A DNA stretch of 64,000 nt from a virus. The notes beneath the pieces were generated by a model. The model was not told the DNA's origin. It worked only from the letters and a program-made list of their open reading frames with translations, and did no database searches. The position numbers and the translations under genes were made by a program. Positions 19,505 through 26,828 of this stretch are shown in pieces (the first letter of the stretch is position 1; each line of letters starts with the position of its first letter). The DNA is taken from IMG/VR virus record IMGVR_UViG_3300025102_000012, positions 28,809 to 92,808 of that record. One strand, given 5' to 3'.

Positions 19505-19646
19505 TTTTATCGCCAATATCCATCAAACGCTTCATATATTCCTCTACGCTTTCGTCGGTAACGCTAGTTCCTCCAAAGGCGGCAAAGAACAAAAGCATTA
19601 GAACAGTGACAAAAACGAACAAGCCGAACCATTCCCAACCAGTCAT
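19494..19646 (-). CDS. Small single-pass membrane protein
   Basis: This 50-residue frame starts with ATG overlapping the stop of the exonuclease gene (TAATG). Residues 4-26 are hydrophobic (WFGLFVFVTVLMLLFFAAFG), followed by an acidic tail (DESVEEYMKRLMDIGDKNEP). The N-out/C-in or reverse topology cannot be decided. No family is recognised. Confidence 0.6.
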   Translation of the reverse strand: MTGWEWFGLFVFVTVLMLLFFAAFGGTSVTDESVEEYMKRLMDIGDKNEP

Positions 19647-20239
19647 TACCACTTCACCTCCAAGTCTTTTTGTTTTTCTTTTTCAATAGAAAACGCCTTT
19701 ACTATACCGTTTTCTTTACCATATTGCCATAAATCATATACTAACTTTGTATCTTTCATACAATAATCAACAACTTCATTGTATTTTCCCATCTTCCACA
19801 GTTTTGGTGCATCTGCACTATCCATTAGTTTAGAATCTTGCATTGTGCATTTCACTAAATTCTTAAGTTGGAATCTCTCACCGTGTTCTTTTAATAAGAT
19901 TTTAGAAGTGTCTATGTATTGTTTTTCTTCTAAAAACTTTCTAATACAATATATATCTAAAGAGTCCCTAAGTATGGGTAAGTCAAACGCTACTATATTA
20001 TGTCCTAATAGTTTTACACCCTTTTGTAGATGTTCATCTAAATCAAACTTAAGTTGTCTTAGGGGCTTAACGATAAAATTAGATTTATTAATGCTATCTA
20101 ATCCTTCATCTAAATACACAGTACCAGTGTTACCATCCCAAGTAGCAACAGTAGAAACTTGAAACATATGCGTATTAGAAAAGCCGCCTATTTCATAAGA
20201 CATATTCTTTGTCTCTATATCAAGAGCCAAAACCGACAT
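19646..20239 (-). CDS. DEDDy-type 3'-5' exonuclease
   Basis: I chose ATG 20239 (197 residues), spaced 9 bases from AAAGGA; an ATG at 20248 would sit against that site. All three exonuclease motifs are visible: Exo I D7-I-E9 (LALDIETK), Exo II near D86 (HNIVAFDLP) and Exo III Y159-C-M-K-D163, the Y-x-x-x-D spacing of the DEDDy class. It probably removes 3' nucleotides in repair or proofreading. The polymerase gene in this window has its own exonuclease domain, so this is an additional enzyme. The gene lies downstream of the helicase-like ATPase gene, with one small gene between. Confidence 0.85.
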   Translation of the reverse strand: MSVLALDIETKNMSYEIGGFSNTHMFQVSTVATWDGNTGTVYLDEGLDSINKSNFIVKPLRQLKFDLDEHLQKGVKLLGHNIVAFDLPILRDSLDIYCIRKFLEEKQYIDTSKILLKEHGERFQLKNLVKCTMQDSKLMDSADAPKLWKMGKYNEVVDYCMKDTKLVYDLWQYGKENGIVKAFSIEKEKQKDLEVKW

Positions 20240-20244
20240 ACTTC

Positions 20245-20478
20245 TCATTCCTTTGAAGGACTAGACCAAAGTTTTGCGACTTTCTGTTCTTCCTTATTGA
20301 CTGTAGGTTCTGCATCTATGTCTGTTCTTCTTTTTAAGAAACAAACTATTTGCGAACCGGCTACAATCAATTGAGAACAACATTCCCATCCTTCGTCACC
20401 ATAAGTATTCAATGTATCTATAATTACTTTCGGCCCCTTTGCTACTTCAAAAACTAGGTATGTATTTTCCCACTTCAT
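20245..20478 (-). CDS. DUF4177-like small protein
   Basis: This 77-residue protein (KWENTYLVFEVAKGPKVIID, then LNTYGDEGWECCSQLIVAGS) has the W-x-Y-x-V...L-N-x-x-G-x-E-G-W-E pattern of small beta proteins annotated as DUF4177 in viruses and bacteria. Function is unknown. It overlaps the ATPase gene by 4 bases and is clearly part of the operon. Confidence 0.55.
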   Translation of the reverse strand: MKWENTYLVFEVAKGPKVIIDTLNTYGDEGWECCSQLIVAGSQIVCFLKRRTDIDAEPTVNKEEQKVAKLWSSPSKE

Positions 20479-21944
20479 TTATCTTCACCTCTCATTACTA
20501 ACTTAATATAAGTGCTTCTTCCTTCTCTTACTTCTTCAAACTTATGTTTAATGATATCATAATATCTGTATATTTGTGACCTTGATTTTTTTGCTTTCTT
20601 TCTAACATCGGTTAAGAACAGGCTTTTGTTTATATATCCATTTTCGTCTTTCTTTATTTTATCGTATGTTGCTAGGAATAGTGGTTCTAGTGAATTCTCG
20701 GCTATACTTTGCCTCTTGACCTTTAGGCTTTGCTCTAACCACATAACCAATGTCTTATAACATTGTTGCACAAGAAGGGATGCTTGATGCACATGAACAC
20801 CACTTACAATGAAGCGGTCTTTCTTAGAAGTAATGGAGGGAGCGGAAGCAACTGAACATAAAACGGACATCTTAATCATTATTTTCATTAATCTAGTTGT
20901 GAAATTAGAACAAATCTTAGCAACATCCGGTCTAGTATTTTGTAGTTCAATGTTCATTTTAGTATATTCTAACTTCAATGCTTGTCTAAAGTCCGGACTA
21001 TAAGTGATAGTCTTGAGTGGATTTTTACCTACCTCGTCATATCTCTCTCTAACTAAGTTGTATATGGCTACCAAAGAATCAGCGAACTTATCAACGGGTG
21101 CATTTACTTCTTCTATAGTTCCTGCTTTGTCAATCTGCTCTATTCTCATTTCATCTTGAATGTATTGTGGAACATCCCAAACATAAAGAAGCATCCTTTG
21201 TAGAACACCTTTTTCTGCCATAATAGTATTTAGATTATTAGGGGGATAAGTCATTGCTAATACTGACCTCTCACAATAACAATTCATTGTTTGACCATCC
21301 ATTGAGTCTAAGGCTTTTGAGATGACCCAAGATTCTCCGGCTAATGAATTCATTAAAGTATTCAAATAAACAATGCTTTGTTCTTTATGTTGAGATTGTT
21401 TAAATATTCCCGAATATTCAAATTCATCCCAATGGGCTAAACCATTTCCTTCAAGAATACCCGGTCTTCTTCTCCAATCCACCTCACCATCTTCATTTTC
21501 ATCTTTAACATATTTACCAATCAAGACTGAATCAGTATAATCGGTTACTGAAAATGTATTGAAAATTCTTTCCATAGGGAGATTATTTTCATTTCTGTAT
21601 GGTGGATGTTTGCCTATCGCATTTATTTTCTCAAATGTCTTGTTTGCTACTTTACCCACAAAGTTCCAAAGAGTAGATTTACCCGTTCCCGATGTTTGAA
21701 CCCAACAAAAATGTATTCTGCTATCTTCAATATTTCTGCCATTTGGAATCCTAATAAAATCTTTACAGATTTGTCCTAACATAACAAAGTAGGATATACT
21801 AGCCGGTATTGGATTTGAGTGTGATACTTCAAGTGCCGAGTTTTTAAATTCTCTAACTACATAAGGTAGGGCTTGGTTCAAAATCTTTGCGTCTTCTTCA
21901 AAGGAATCGTATTCCTCATTTTCTATATTTTCTTCTTCATTCAT
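20475..21944 (-). CDS. Replicative helicase-like P-loop ATPase (DUF3987-like)
   Basis: This 489-residue protein has a Walker A motif at about 83-92 (QTSGTGKSTL), a Walker B at about 169-175 (LAHWDEFEY) and further conserved-looking blocks (SVLAMTYPPNNLN as a sensor-like strand, EKGVLQRMLLYVW as an arginine-finger region). The C-terminal part (residues 400-489) is helical with a basic DNA-binding-like segment (KKAKKSRSQIYRYYDIIKHK), plausibly a winged helix. Such ATPases occur next to primases and probably unwind DNA at viral forks. Position between the XPF-like nuclease/primase and the exonuclease supports this. It is not a canonical MCM. Confidence 0.65.
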   Translation of the reverse strand: MNEEENIENEEYDSFEEDAKILNQALPYVVREFKNSALEVSHSNPIPASISYFVMLGQICKDFIRIPNGRNIEDSRIHFCWVQTSGTGKSTLWNFVGKVANKTFEKINAIGKHPPYRNENNLPMERIFNTFSVTDYTDSVLIGKYVKDENEDGEVDWRRRPGILEGNGLAHWDEFEYSGIFKQSQHKEQSIVYLNTLMNSLAGESWVISKALDSMDGQTMNCYCERSVLAMTYPPNNLNTIMAEKGVLQRMLLYVWDVPQYIQDEMRIEQIDKAGTIEEVNAPVDKFADSLVAIYNLVRERYDEVGKNPLKTITYSPDFRQALKLEYTKMNIELQNTRPDVAKICSNFTTRLMKIMIKMSVLCSVASAPSITSKKDRFIVSGVHVHQASLLVQQCYKTLVMWLEQSLKVKRQSIAENSLEPLFLATYDKIKKDENGYINKSLFLTDVRKKAKKSRSQIYRYYDIIKHKFEEVREGRSTYIKLVMRGEDK

Positions 21945-22630
21945 ATTTTCACCTTCTCTTCCGAGTTTAATGTGGAGAGTATTCTGTTGGCTAGGGCTTC
22001 TCCAATCCCGTCAATTACTTGGAGTTGATACTCCGAGCATTCTCCTATTTCCATAATAGAGCCAAATTCTTTTATTAGTGCTTTTGCTTTTTTAATTGAT
22101 ATTCCTTTAATACTGGTTAATAAATCTAATCTTAAATCATCTGTTGTTATTCTTTTAAACACTTGTGGGGATATTGTATTTCTTGTTATTGGTTTCATTT
22201 TGCTTACTGCTGTTATTATTAATGCTGCTTCTTCTTCATTACTTACCCAAATGGGTTTTATGTCTGTATCTAATATTATTCTTCCTAATGCTCCTAAAAA
22301 CTTATTATTTAGCATTACCTTTCTTGAAGAAATAGGCATTTTTGTCTTTGAATTAGCCAAGATATTTAAAATTGCTTCTTCTAAAGACCCATGTATAATG
22401 ACTACATTTGTTTTGTAGTGTCTATCCATATTATCTAATTGAGTCCAAAGCCTTTTTGACAAAACTGAACCTAAGAAATCTATAGTAGACTTTGCTTCAA
22501 AACAAACATCATCATATACATAATCACCTATTTCAATCCATTTCTTTTCATGGGGTATATTAAGAGCCTTAGCCTTCTTCATTACCAATTCAGCAAGATT
22601 TGACTTTTCTCTTGAATCAATTACTAGCAC
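21941..22630 (-). CDS. XPF/ERCC4-type structure-specific nuclease
   Basis: I chose GTG 22630 (229 residues), six bases after GGAGGT; a GTG at 22657 has no ribosome site. The N-terminal part holds the nuclease core: D5-S-R-E-K, G-D-Y at 35-37 and E45-A-K47, a variant of G-D-x(n)-E-R-K with Ala for Arg. Residues 165-225 contain two helix-hairpin-helix units (LLTSIKGISIKKAKALIKEF and LQVIDGIGEALANRIL). Archaeal XPF cuts branched DNA at forks or flaps and is stimulated by the sliding clamp. It overlaps the primase gene end by 14 bases. Confidence 0.82.
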   Translation of the reverse strand: MLVIDSREKSNLAELVMKKAKALNIPHEKKWIEIGDYVYDDVCFEAKSTIDFLGSVLSKRLWTQLDNMDRHYKTNVVIIHGSLEEAILNILANSKTKMPISSRKVMLNNKFLGALGRIILDTDIKPIWVSNEEEAALIITAVSKMKPITRNTISPQVFKRITTDDLRLDLLTSIKGISIKKAKALIKEFGSIMEIGECSEYQLQVIDGIGEALANRILSTLNSEEKVKI

Positions 22631-23657
22631 TGTGATACCTCCAACATTTACCAACACAAAATCCTTCGCTAATTAACTTGTCACAATGAGGGGTATTATA
22701 ATTATTGAATACTGTAAACTTTGCATGTTTTTTTGTGGTATGTTTATCCCAATCTAACCAAACTGTATCTGAATCTCCAAAAACTCTTTCTAACTCTTCT
22801 ATTACCAAATCTAATGTTTTTTGTTTTTCTTCAATAATTGTTAAATCACGATAGCCCGAAATCAAATCCCTATACCAAGATACTAGATATGCTCTTGCTA
22901 TGTGGGAAGGATTCTCCGTCATGACAGCATTGTGTAAACAAGGCAACATGGGTAATTTTCCTACCGTATCGGGAACAGAAACTTCCCCTTCAATCTCTTG
23001 AATAGGGGGTGCTTCGGGAAATACCACTAGTTTTTTTCCCTGTTTTTTGAAGGGTATATGGCGAGGTTCTTTTGCTAATAAAACCAATTGACTGAGAGGC
23101 AGTTTTAAGTCTTCTTTTAGTAAAGGAATGCAATAATATGGCATTTTATTTTCGTCGGATGATGACATATTTACTGTGTTAGGAACTCTTCGCAATCTAG
23201 TAGTTTGACCTACTCTATCATCTAATGAATTGTTTTCACCTACTTTAGAAACTAAGTGAGTTTTTATCTCTCTAAACTTTATCTGTATGTTTCTCATATT
23301 ATGAGTTTCTTCACCAAATAAGAACAAATGGAAGCCTCTTCCTGAAAAGAAAAGAGTATGTTCATACTCTTTAGAATATACTAATTCCATTACTATTTTT
23401 AAATCATTCCATGCTTTTTCTAAGTCATCTTCGTGAGCATCAAAGTCTAAAAAAATTCTATCTAATATTACAGTAGAATCTATCTTTGCTTTTTCAGTAA
23501 ATTGTCTAAAATCATATACAGTGGTATAGACATTCATCCTATTGTTTTGAGCATTAACAAAACCAATGTACTCATTTCTATTGAATACTATTCTTCTCTT
23601 CATCTGTGGAGCGTTCTTTATGTGACTCCCCGCCCACACTTCCCTCGGAAACTTCAT
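22617..23657 (-). CDS. Archaeal-type DNA primase, PriS-like with possible PriL-like tail
   Basis: I chose ATG 23657 behind GGAGGT (346 residues). The PriS catalytic motif is FLDFDAHE with metal-binding D71 and D73, and the nucleotide-binding motif S-G-R-G-F-H follows at 105-110 (FFSGRGFHLFLFG). The RLRRVPNTVN segment fits the substrate-binding Arg region. The last 110 residues contain four Cys (LPCLHNA, then HCDKLISEGFCVGKCWRY) spaced like the iron-sulfur domain of PriL, so the gene may fuse both subunits, as in some archaeal plasmid and virus primases. It makes the primers for the B-family polymerase. Confidence 0.8.
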   Translation of the reverse strand: MKFPREVWAGSHIKNAPQMKRRIVFNRNEYIGFVNAQNNRMNVYTTVYDFRQFTEKAKIDSTVILDRIFLDFDAHEDDLEKAWNDLKIVMELVYSKEYEHTLFFSGRGFHLFLFGEETHNMRNIQIKFREIKTHLVSKVGENNSLDDRVGQTTRLRRVPNTVNMSSSDENKMPYYCIPLLKEDLKLPLSQLVLLAKEPRHIPFKKQGKKLVVFPEAPPIQEIEGEVSVPDTVGKLPMLPCLHNAVMTENPSHIARAYLVSWYRDLISGYRDLTIIEEKQKTLDLVIEELERVFGDSDTVWLDWDKHTTKKHAKFTVFNNYNTPHCDKLISEGFCVGKCWRYHSASN

Positions 23658-23943
23658 TTTTATTACCTCCAAAATTTACTGTTGCTGTACCTAGCATTTG
23701 TTTTATTACTTCTGCTACATCAGCCTGTATTTGTATTAACCCAATGTCTCTAAAGACATCTTCATATGCTTTTCCTAGCATATTATCATTTATTCTAATT
23801 TCTCTTACTAAGTCAAATCTTTCTTTAAGCGATAGTTCAATGTATATCTCTTTGGCCAAAAGACCAATAGAGTTTGCTAAATCACTTACTTCTAGAAATG
23901 ACCAGTTCTTAGACAGCACCTTACTTTTAATTAAATCTTTCAT
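23578..23943 (-). CDS. Helical protein between nuclease and primase genes
   Basis: I chose ATG 23943 (121 residues), four bases after the Cas4-like gene ends; earlier in-frame starts lie inside that gene. It is amphipathic and helical (DLANSIGLLAKEIYIELSLK, then AEVIKQMLGTATVNFGGNKN) with an acidic, low-complexity tail. It overlaps the primase by 80 bases. It may be an accessory primase or nuclease subunit, but no motif identifies it. Confidence 0.6.
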   Translation of the reverse strand: MKDLIKSKVLSKNWSFLEVSDLANSIGLLAKEIYIELSLKERFDLVREIRINDNMLGKAYEDVFRDIGLIQIQADVAEVIKQMLGTATVNFGGNKNEVSEGSVGGESHKERSTDEEKNSIQ

Positions 23944-23947
23944 ATTA

Positions 23948-24853
23948 TCACAACCATGTATCTTCATTCGCACCATCACATATTCCAAAATAACTACAGT
24001 GTTGGCACATTCTATAAAAGAACTTATGAGGAAATTCCTTCCTTTCATAAGCATATATCAATTTAGCAATATTGTTCATTACAGAAGTCATTGAAGCCTT
24101 CTTAATTGGTTCGGCATAAACATAATTAGAAACAGGATAATACCAACCCCAATGACTAACTTTCATGTCTCTAGTTAATCCGTTTTTAATTAGAACTTCA
24201 TCGGGTGCATTCTCTATTAGAAGTTGATAGAAAGCCATTTCTTGCCTCATAGAAGTTGTTTTGTAGTCTTTCCAGCCACCAGTTTTATATTCAAAAGGAA
24301 TTAACTTACCATCTTCGATGAAGATTCGGTCAATTATGCCTTGAATATGTATAACATAATCTCTAGATAATGTGAATTTTTTATTCGTATCTGCCCTAAT
24401 TGTAATCTCAGCATCAAACTTTCCTTCATTTGAGATAGGTAAGAACTCATGGGTTTTATTTTCAGATACTGATTCAATGAATCTTTGGGCTTCAAAGGCC
24501 GCTACTGTTAAAGATATGTCAAAATATTCATCTACTGGCATTAAACCAGTGGCATATTCTACTATTTCTGAATTATTCATAGTAGTGGCTTTTTGTATAT
24601 CAAAATCATTAAAGAAATTTTCTCTATGATTATGTAATATTGTACCTTTACGCATTGCTTCTGTTTGGTCTTGTGGTAATCTTTCAATGTAGTTATATTT
24701 ATATTTTAAACTACACCAGTTAAAAGAACCTAGAGAAGATTTAGTTATCTTCAAAATAGGTTGTGATGGGTCATCGAAATTATCGGGTTGCCACTGATAT
24801 GTGTAATCTTTCATTGTTGCTATTTTTGCATTATATTTTTCATCTGTATTCAT
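23948..24853 (-). CDS. Cas4/RecB-like PD-(D/E)XK nuclease with Fe-S cluster
   Basis: This 301-residue protein shows the whole Cas4/AddB-type pattern: one Cys near the N-terminus (SFNWCSLKYKYNYIERLP, C47), H74 in GTILH, D175 in GIIDRIF, E188-Y-K190 in PFEYKTG, the Q-x-x-x-A-x-Y helix (RQEMAFYQ), and three C-terminal Cys (C283, C286, C292 in MCQHCSYFGIC). The four Cys would hold a 4Fe-4S cluster. Such enzymes resect DNA ends. In a virus this suggests recombination-dependent replication or end processing. No cas1/cas2 genes or CRISPR repeats are nearby. Confidence 0.82.
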   Translation of the reverse strand: MNTDEKYNAKIATMKDYTYQWQPDNFDDPSQPILKITKSSLGSFNWCSLKYKYNYIERLPQDQTEAMRKGTILHNHRENFFNDFDIQKATTMNNSEIVEYATGLMPVDEYFDISLTVAAFEAQRFIESVSENKTHEFLPISNEGKFDAEITIRADTNKKFTLSRDYVIHIQGIIDRIFIEDGKLIPFEYKTGGWKDYKTTSMRQEMAFYQLLIENAPDEVLIKNGLTRDMKVSHWGWYYPVSNYVYAEPIKKASMTSVMNNIAKLIYAYERKEFPHKFFYRMCQHCSYFGICDGANEDTWL

Positions 24854-24983
24854 CTTTTATTTCCCCTATAATAAAAATCATATAATCTTCAAAATCATAG
24901 TCCTCAAAATATCCTTCAACTTGTGCTGATTGATAGTCTTTCCATAACTCTTCTTTTCTTTTATCTAATTCTTCTCTATTCAT
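24840..24983 (-). CDS. Acidic mini-protein
   Basis: This 47-residue frame (NREELDKRKEELWKDYQSAQ, then EGYFEDYDFEDYMIFIIGE) starts at ATG 24983, directly before the polymerase C-terminal gene on the map, and overlaps the nuclease gene by 14 bases. It is acidic and probably helical at its N-terminus. Nothing identifies a function. Confidence 0.5.
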   Translation of the reverse strand: MNREELDKRKEELWKDYQSAQVEGYFEDYDFEDYMIFIIGEIKDEYR

Positions 24984-25898
24984 TTAAAACCACTCCGTTA
25001 AGGACATTGGAATCCAACCTGTTCTAATACTTGAAATATCCCAATCCATAGCCTCATAGATTGGTTTTGCTTTTTTGATAATTTGCTCGGCATAATGTTC
25101 ATGAGCAGGAATTTGTTTCTTAAAATCAGTAGCGATGTTACCTGCTACGAACTCTACATTCTTTTTCTCTTTGGTTAGAGGATTAATATAAGTTTCATTT
25201 AAAGGTCTTACTTTCATAAACAAATAAGAATCTTCAAAATTATCTTCTCCCTTTTGCCAAGAATATAAAACACCTGCTATTCCCGAACCAATAGAAGGTC
25301 TTTTCTGTTCTATCGTTAGAAACTCACTTACAGGAGTTCCACATTTATGGGTTCCTGCTCTACCTTCATTTTCACCACATAAGGCTAATTTAGTCAAATT
25401 TTTGAGATGATATTTTCTCTTACAGGATTGACACTGAACCATAAATCTAGATTCTTTAAGTCTACTTCTTTTTAATAGGAGAGAATTATCTACTTCCCCA
25501 CTAAGAATATTATTGTAAATAGTGCTAAGGTAATCGTTTATTTCTTTCATGCTTCTTTTAGTGACCCACATTTTAAGAGCCGTTGTTTGAACATCTTTTT
25601 CTAATTGTGTGGCGCTGACTCTTTTGGCAGTAAACCCAGTCATAACAAACTCCGGTTCGTCTAACCATTCTCCATCTTTCCATGTAATCATACCTGCATT
25701 TCTATTCTTAGTTGTGCCTACCCCTAATGCTGAATAATATTTCTCAAACTCTAACACAACAGGGTGTTGTTCTAATCCCATAACATTAGGAAAGTGTTCT
25801 CTTACACTAGTCTCAATCTCTTTGATTACTTCTTCGGCTTTCTCAACAGAATCTATTTGCACATAGATTGAATCTGTGTGTCCGTAAACTACTTTCAT
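24984..25898 (-). CDS. polB: B-family DNA polymerase, C-terminal part (motif C, thumb)
   Basis: I chose ATG 25898 (304 residues). It begins MKVVYGHTDSIYVQID, so motif C stands at the very start. The usual YGDTDS has become YGHTDS: the first Asp is His, the second is kept. The rest is palm end and thumb: KKYY-type residues (FEKYYSALGVGTTKNRNAG), FVMTGFTAKRVSATQLEK, and a Cys-x2-Cys/C-x-C region (VQCQSCKRKY, THKCGTPVS) that may bind zinc. The exonuclease, fingers and motifs A/B are encoded by the gene at 26,825-28,474. The two products must assemble to form one enzyme. Confidence 0.85.
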   Translation of the reverse strand: MKVVYGHTDSIYVQIDSVEKAEEVIKEIETSVREHFPNVMGLEQHPVVLEFEKYYSALGVGTTKNRNAGMITWKDGEWLDEPEFVMTGFTAKRVSATQLEKDVQTTALKMWVTKRSMKEINDYLSTIYNNILSGEVDNSLLLKRSRLKESRFMVQCQSCKRKYHLKNLTKLALCGENEGRAGTHKCGTPVSEFLTIEQKRPSIGSGIAGVLYSWQKGEDNFEDSYLFMKVRPLNETYINPLTKEKKNVEFVAGNIATDFKKQIPAHEHYAEQIIKKAKPIYEAMDWDISSIRTGWIPMSLTEWF

Positions 25899-25899
25899 T

Positions 25900-26046
25900 T
25901 TAACCAATCCTTTGATGTGTAATAATACCTATTCTTTTGCCATTGACATATAAAGATACTATGTCGTTATTAACCATAACAGTAGTAACATCATCTACAT
26001 ATCTTTTCATCCAACCAATAAGTTCTCTTTCTGTTTTCTTATTCAT
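25900..26046 (-). CDS. Small protein between polymerase halves (1)
   Basis: This 48-residue frame (ERELIGWMKRYVDDVTTVMV, then NNDIVSLYVNGKRIGIITH) starts with ATGA overlapping the next upstream gene and ends just before the polymerase C-terminal gene. Alternating strands and one helix suggest a compact beta fold. The function is unknown. Confidence 0.55.
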   Translation of the reverse strand: MNKKTERELIGWMKRYVDDVTTVMVNNDIVSLYVNGKRIGIITHQRIG

Positions 26047-26243
26047 GACATTCCCACCCTAGTTGGTGCAAGTATCTTATTAATAGGATAAAAGTCGCCT
26101 TTATCTCTAAGATACTCTTGTATCTCACATACTGCTCTTGCTAATTTAGCATTGTCTATCTCAAATAATGTATCTAGGTCTTTTTCTAAACCTTTGATTT
26201 TATTTTCTAAATTTTCTATTCTTCTTTTTGTATTTTCATTCAT
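26043..26243 (-). CDS. Coiled-coil protein between polymerase halves (2)
   Basis: This 66-residue protein has a strong heptad pattern in residues 5-40 (RRIENLENKIKGLEKDLDTL). It overlaps both neighbours by 4 bases. It probably forms a dimeric coiled coil and is otherwise unassigned. Confidence 0.6.
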   Translation of the reverse strand: MNENTKRRIENLENKIKGLEKDLDTLFEIDNAKLARAVCEIQEYLRDKGDFYPINKILAPTRVGMS

Positions 26244-26371
26244 AATATCACCGTTATTATAGTTATGATGGTTGCTATGTTTACGATATTTACCATCATT
26301 AATATCTTATTACTTCTTGCTATCATAGCCAGCAATTCTTCTAATAACTCATTCGTTCTGTCCATCATCAT
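26240..26371 (-). CDS. Small membrane protein between polymerase halves (3)
   Basis: This 43-residue frame starts at ATG 26371 behind AAGGAG. An acidic helix (RTNELLEELLAMIARSNKIL) is followed by a hydrophobic C-terminal segment (VNIVNIATIITIITVIL). It overlaps the next gene by ATGA. A tail-anchored membrane peptide is likely. Confidence 0.55.
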   Translation of the reverse strand: MMMDRTNELLEELLAMIARSNKILMMVNIVNIATIITIITVIL

Positions 26372-26522
26372 TTTTATCTACTCCTTGTTCGATGTCAATG
26401 ATAACAGCATTACGCTTCAAATTATTCATCATTTGAAATATCTCCTCAACTTCTTGTAAAGTAATAACCCAAGTTTCTTCTGTATCATAAGATACCTTTA
26501 CTGTTACATATTTTGTCTTCAT
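26349..26522 (-). CDS. Small protein between polymerase halves (4)
   Basis: This 57-residue protein (KTKYVTVKVSYDTEETWVIT, then LQEVEEIFQMMNNLKRNAVI) has a beta hairpin, a helix and a strand, ending in an acidic tail. It overlaps both neighbours. Such short alpha/beta proteins of unknown function are common in viral early operons. Confidence 0.55.
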   Translation of the reverse strand: MKTKYVTVKVSYDTEETWVITLQEVEEIFQMMNNLKRNAVIIDIEQGVDKNDDGQNE

Positions 26523-26725
26523 AGTTCTTTCCTCCTATATACTCCGTTTCTTAACTTCTCTACATTAGGAAGCCTGTTCAATAACCAACCAATTGCTGAT
26601 GCGGTTCCTATACTAGAAGTATTTCCTTTATTATGAATAATTCTATCTAGAATTTGACCGGAAGTAAACTCCCCGTTCATAGTTTCTACCGTTTCTGTTA
26701 TCCATTTTCTAAATATCTTATTCAT
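26519..26725 (-). CDS. Putative winged-helix DNA-binding protein
   Basis: This 68-residue protein has three predicted helices and a basic closing wing (FTSGQILDRIIHNKGNTSSI, then IGWLLNRLPNVEKLRNGVYR). The pattern helix-turn-helix followed by G-x-Y-R-R is that of a small winged helix. It overlaps neighbours on both sides and may be an early regulator or polymerase accessory protein. Confidence 0.5.
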   Translation of the reverse strand: MNKIFRKWITETVETMNGEFTSGQILDRIIHNKGNTSSIGTASAIGWLLNRLPNVEKLRNGVYRRKEL

Positions 26726-26828
26726 CGTTAGACCTCATTTTTAATTCTTCTGCACATCTTTTACAATGAAACTTACCCTCAAATTGGGGATTGTGTACTA
26801 ATGGTTTCATACATTTTATTCTATTCAC
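26718..26828 (-). CDS. Zinc-knuckle mini-protein
   Basis: A 36-residue frame starts at GTG 26828, overlapping the stop of the polymerase N-terminal gene (GTGTGA). It contains C6, C22 and C25 (FHCKRCAEELKMRSND), enough for a zinc knuckle with a His. It is the first gene after the polymerase N-terminal part and separates it from the remainder of the set. Confidence 0.5.
   Translation of the reverse strand: MNRIKCMKPLVHNPQFEGKFHCKRCAEELKMRSNDE

Noticed and set aside
23948-24853. Presence of a Cas4-like gene as a sign of a CRISPR-Cas system
   Set aside because: No repeat-spacer array, cas1, cas2 or effector gene is visible; free-standing Cas4-like nucleases are common in archaeal viruses.
26043-26828. 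A split intein or homing insertion separating the polymerase halves
   Set aside because: The gap holds only small unrelated genes; no intein Cys/Ser, His-Asn or homing endonuclease motif stands at either break.
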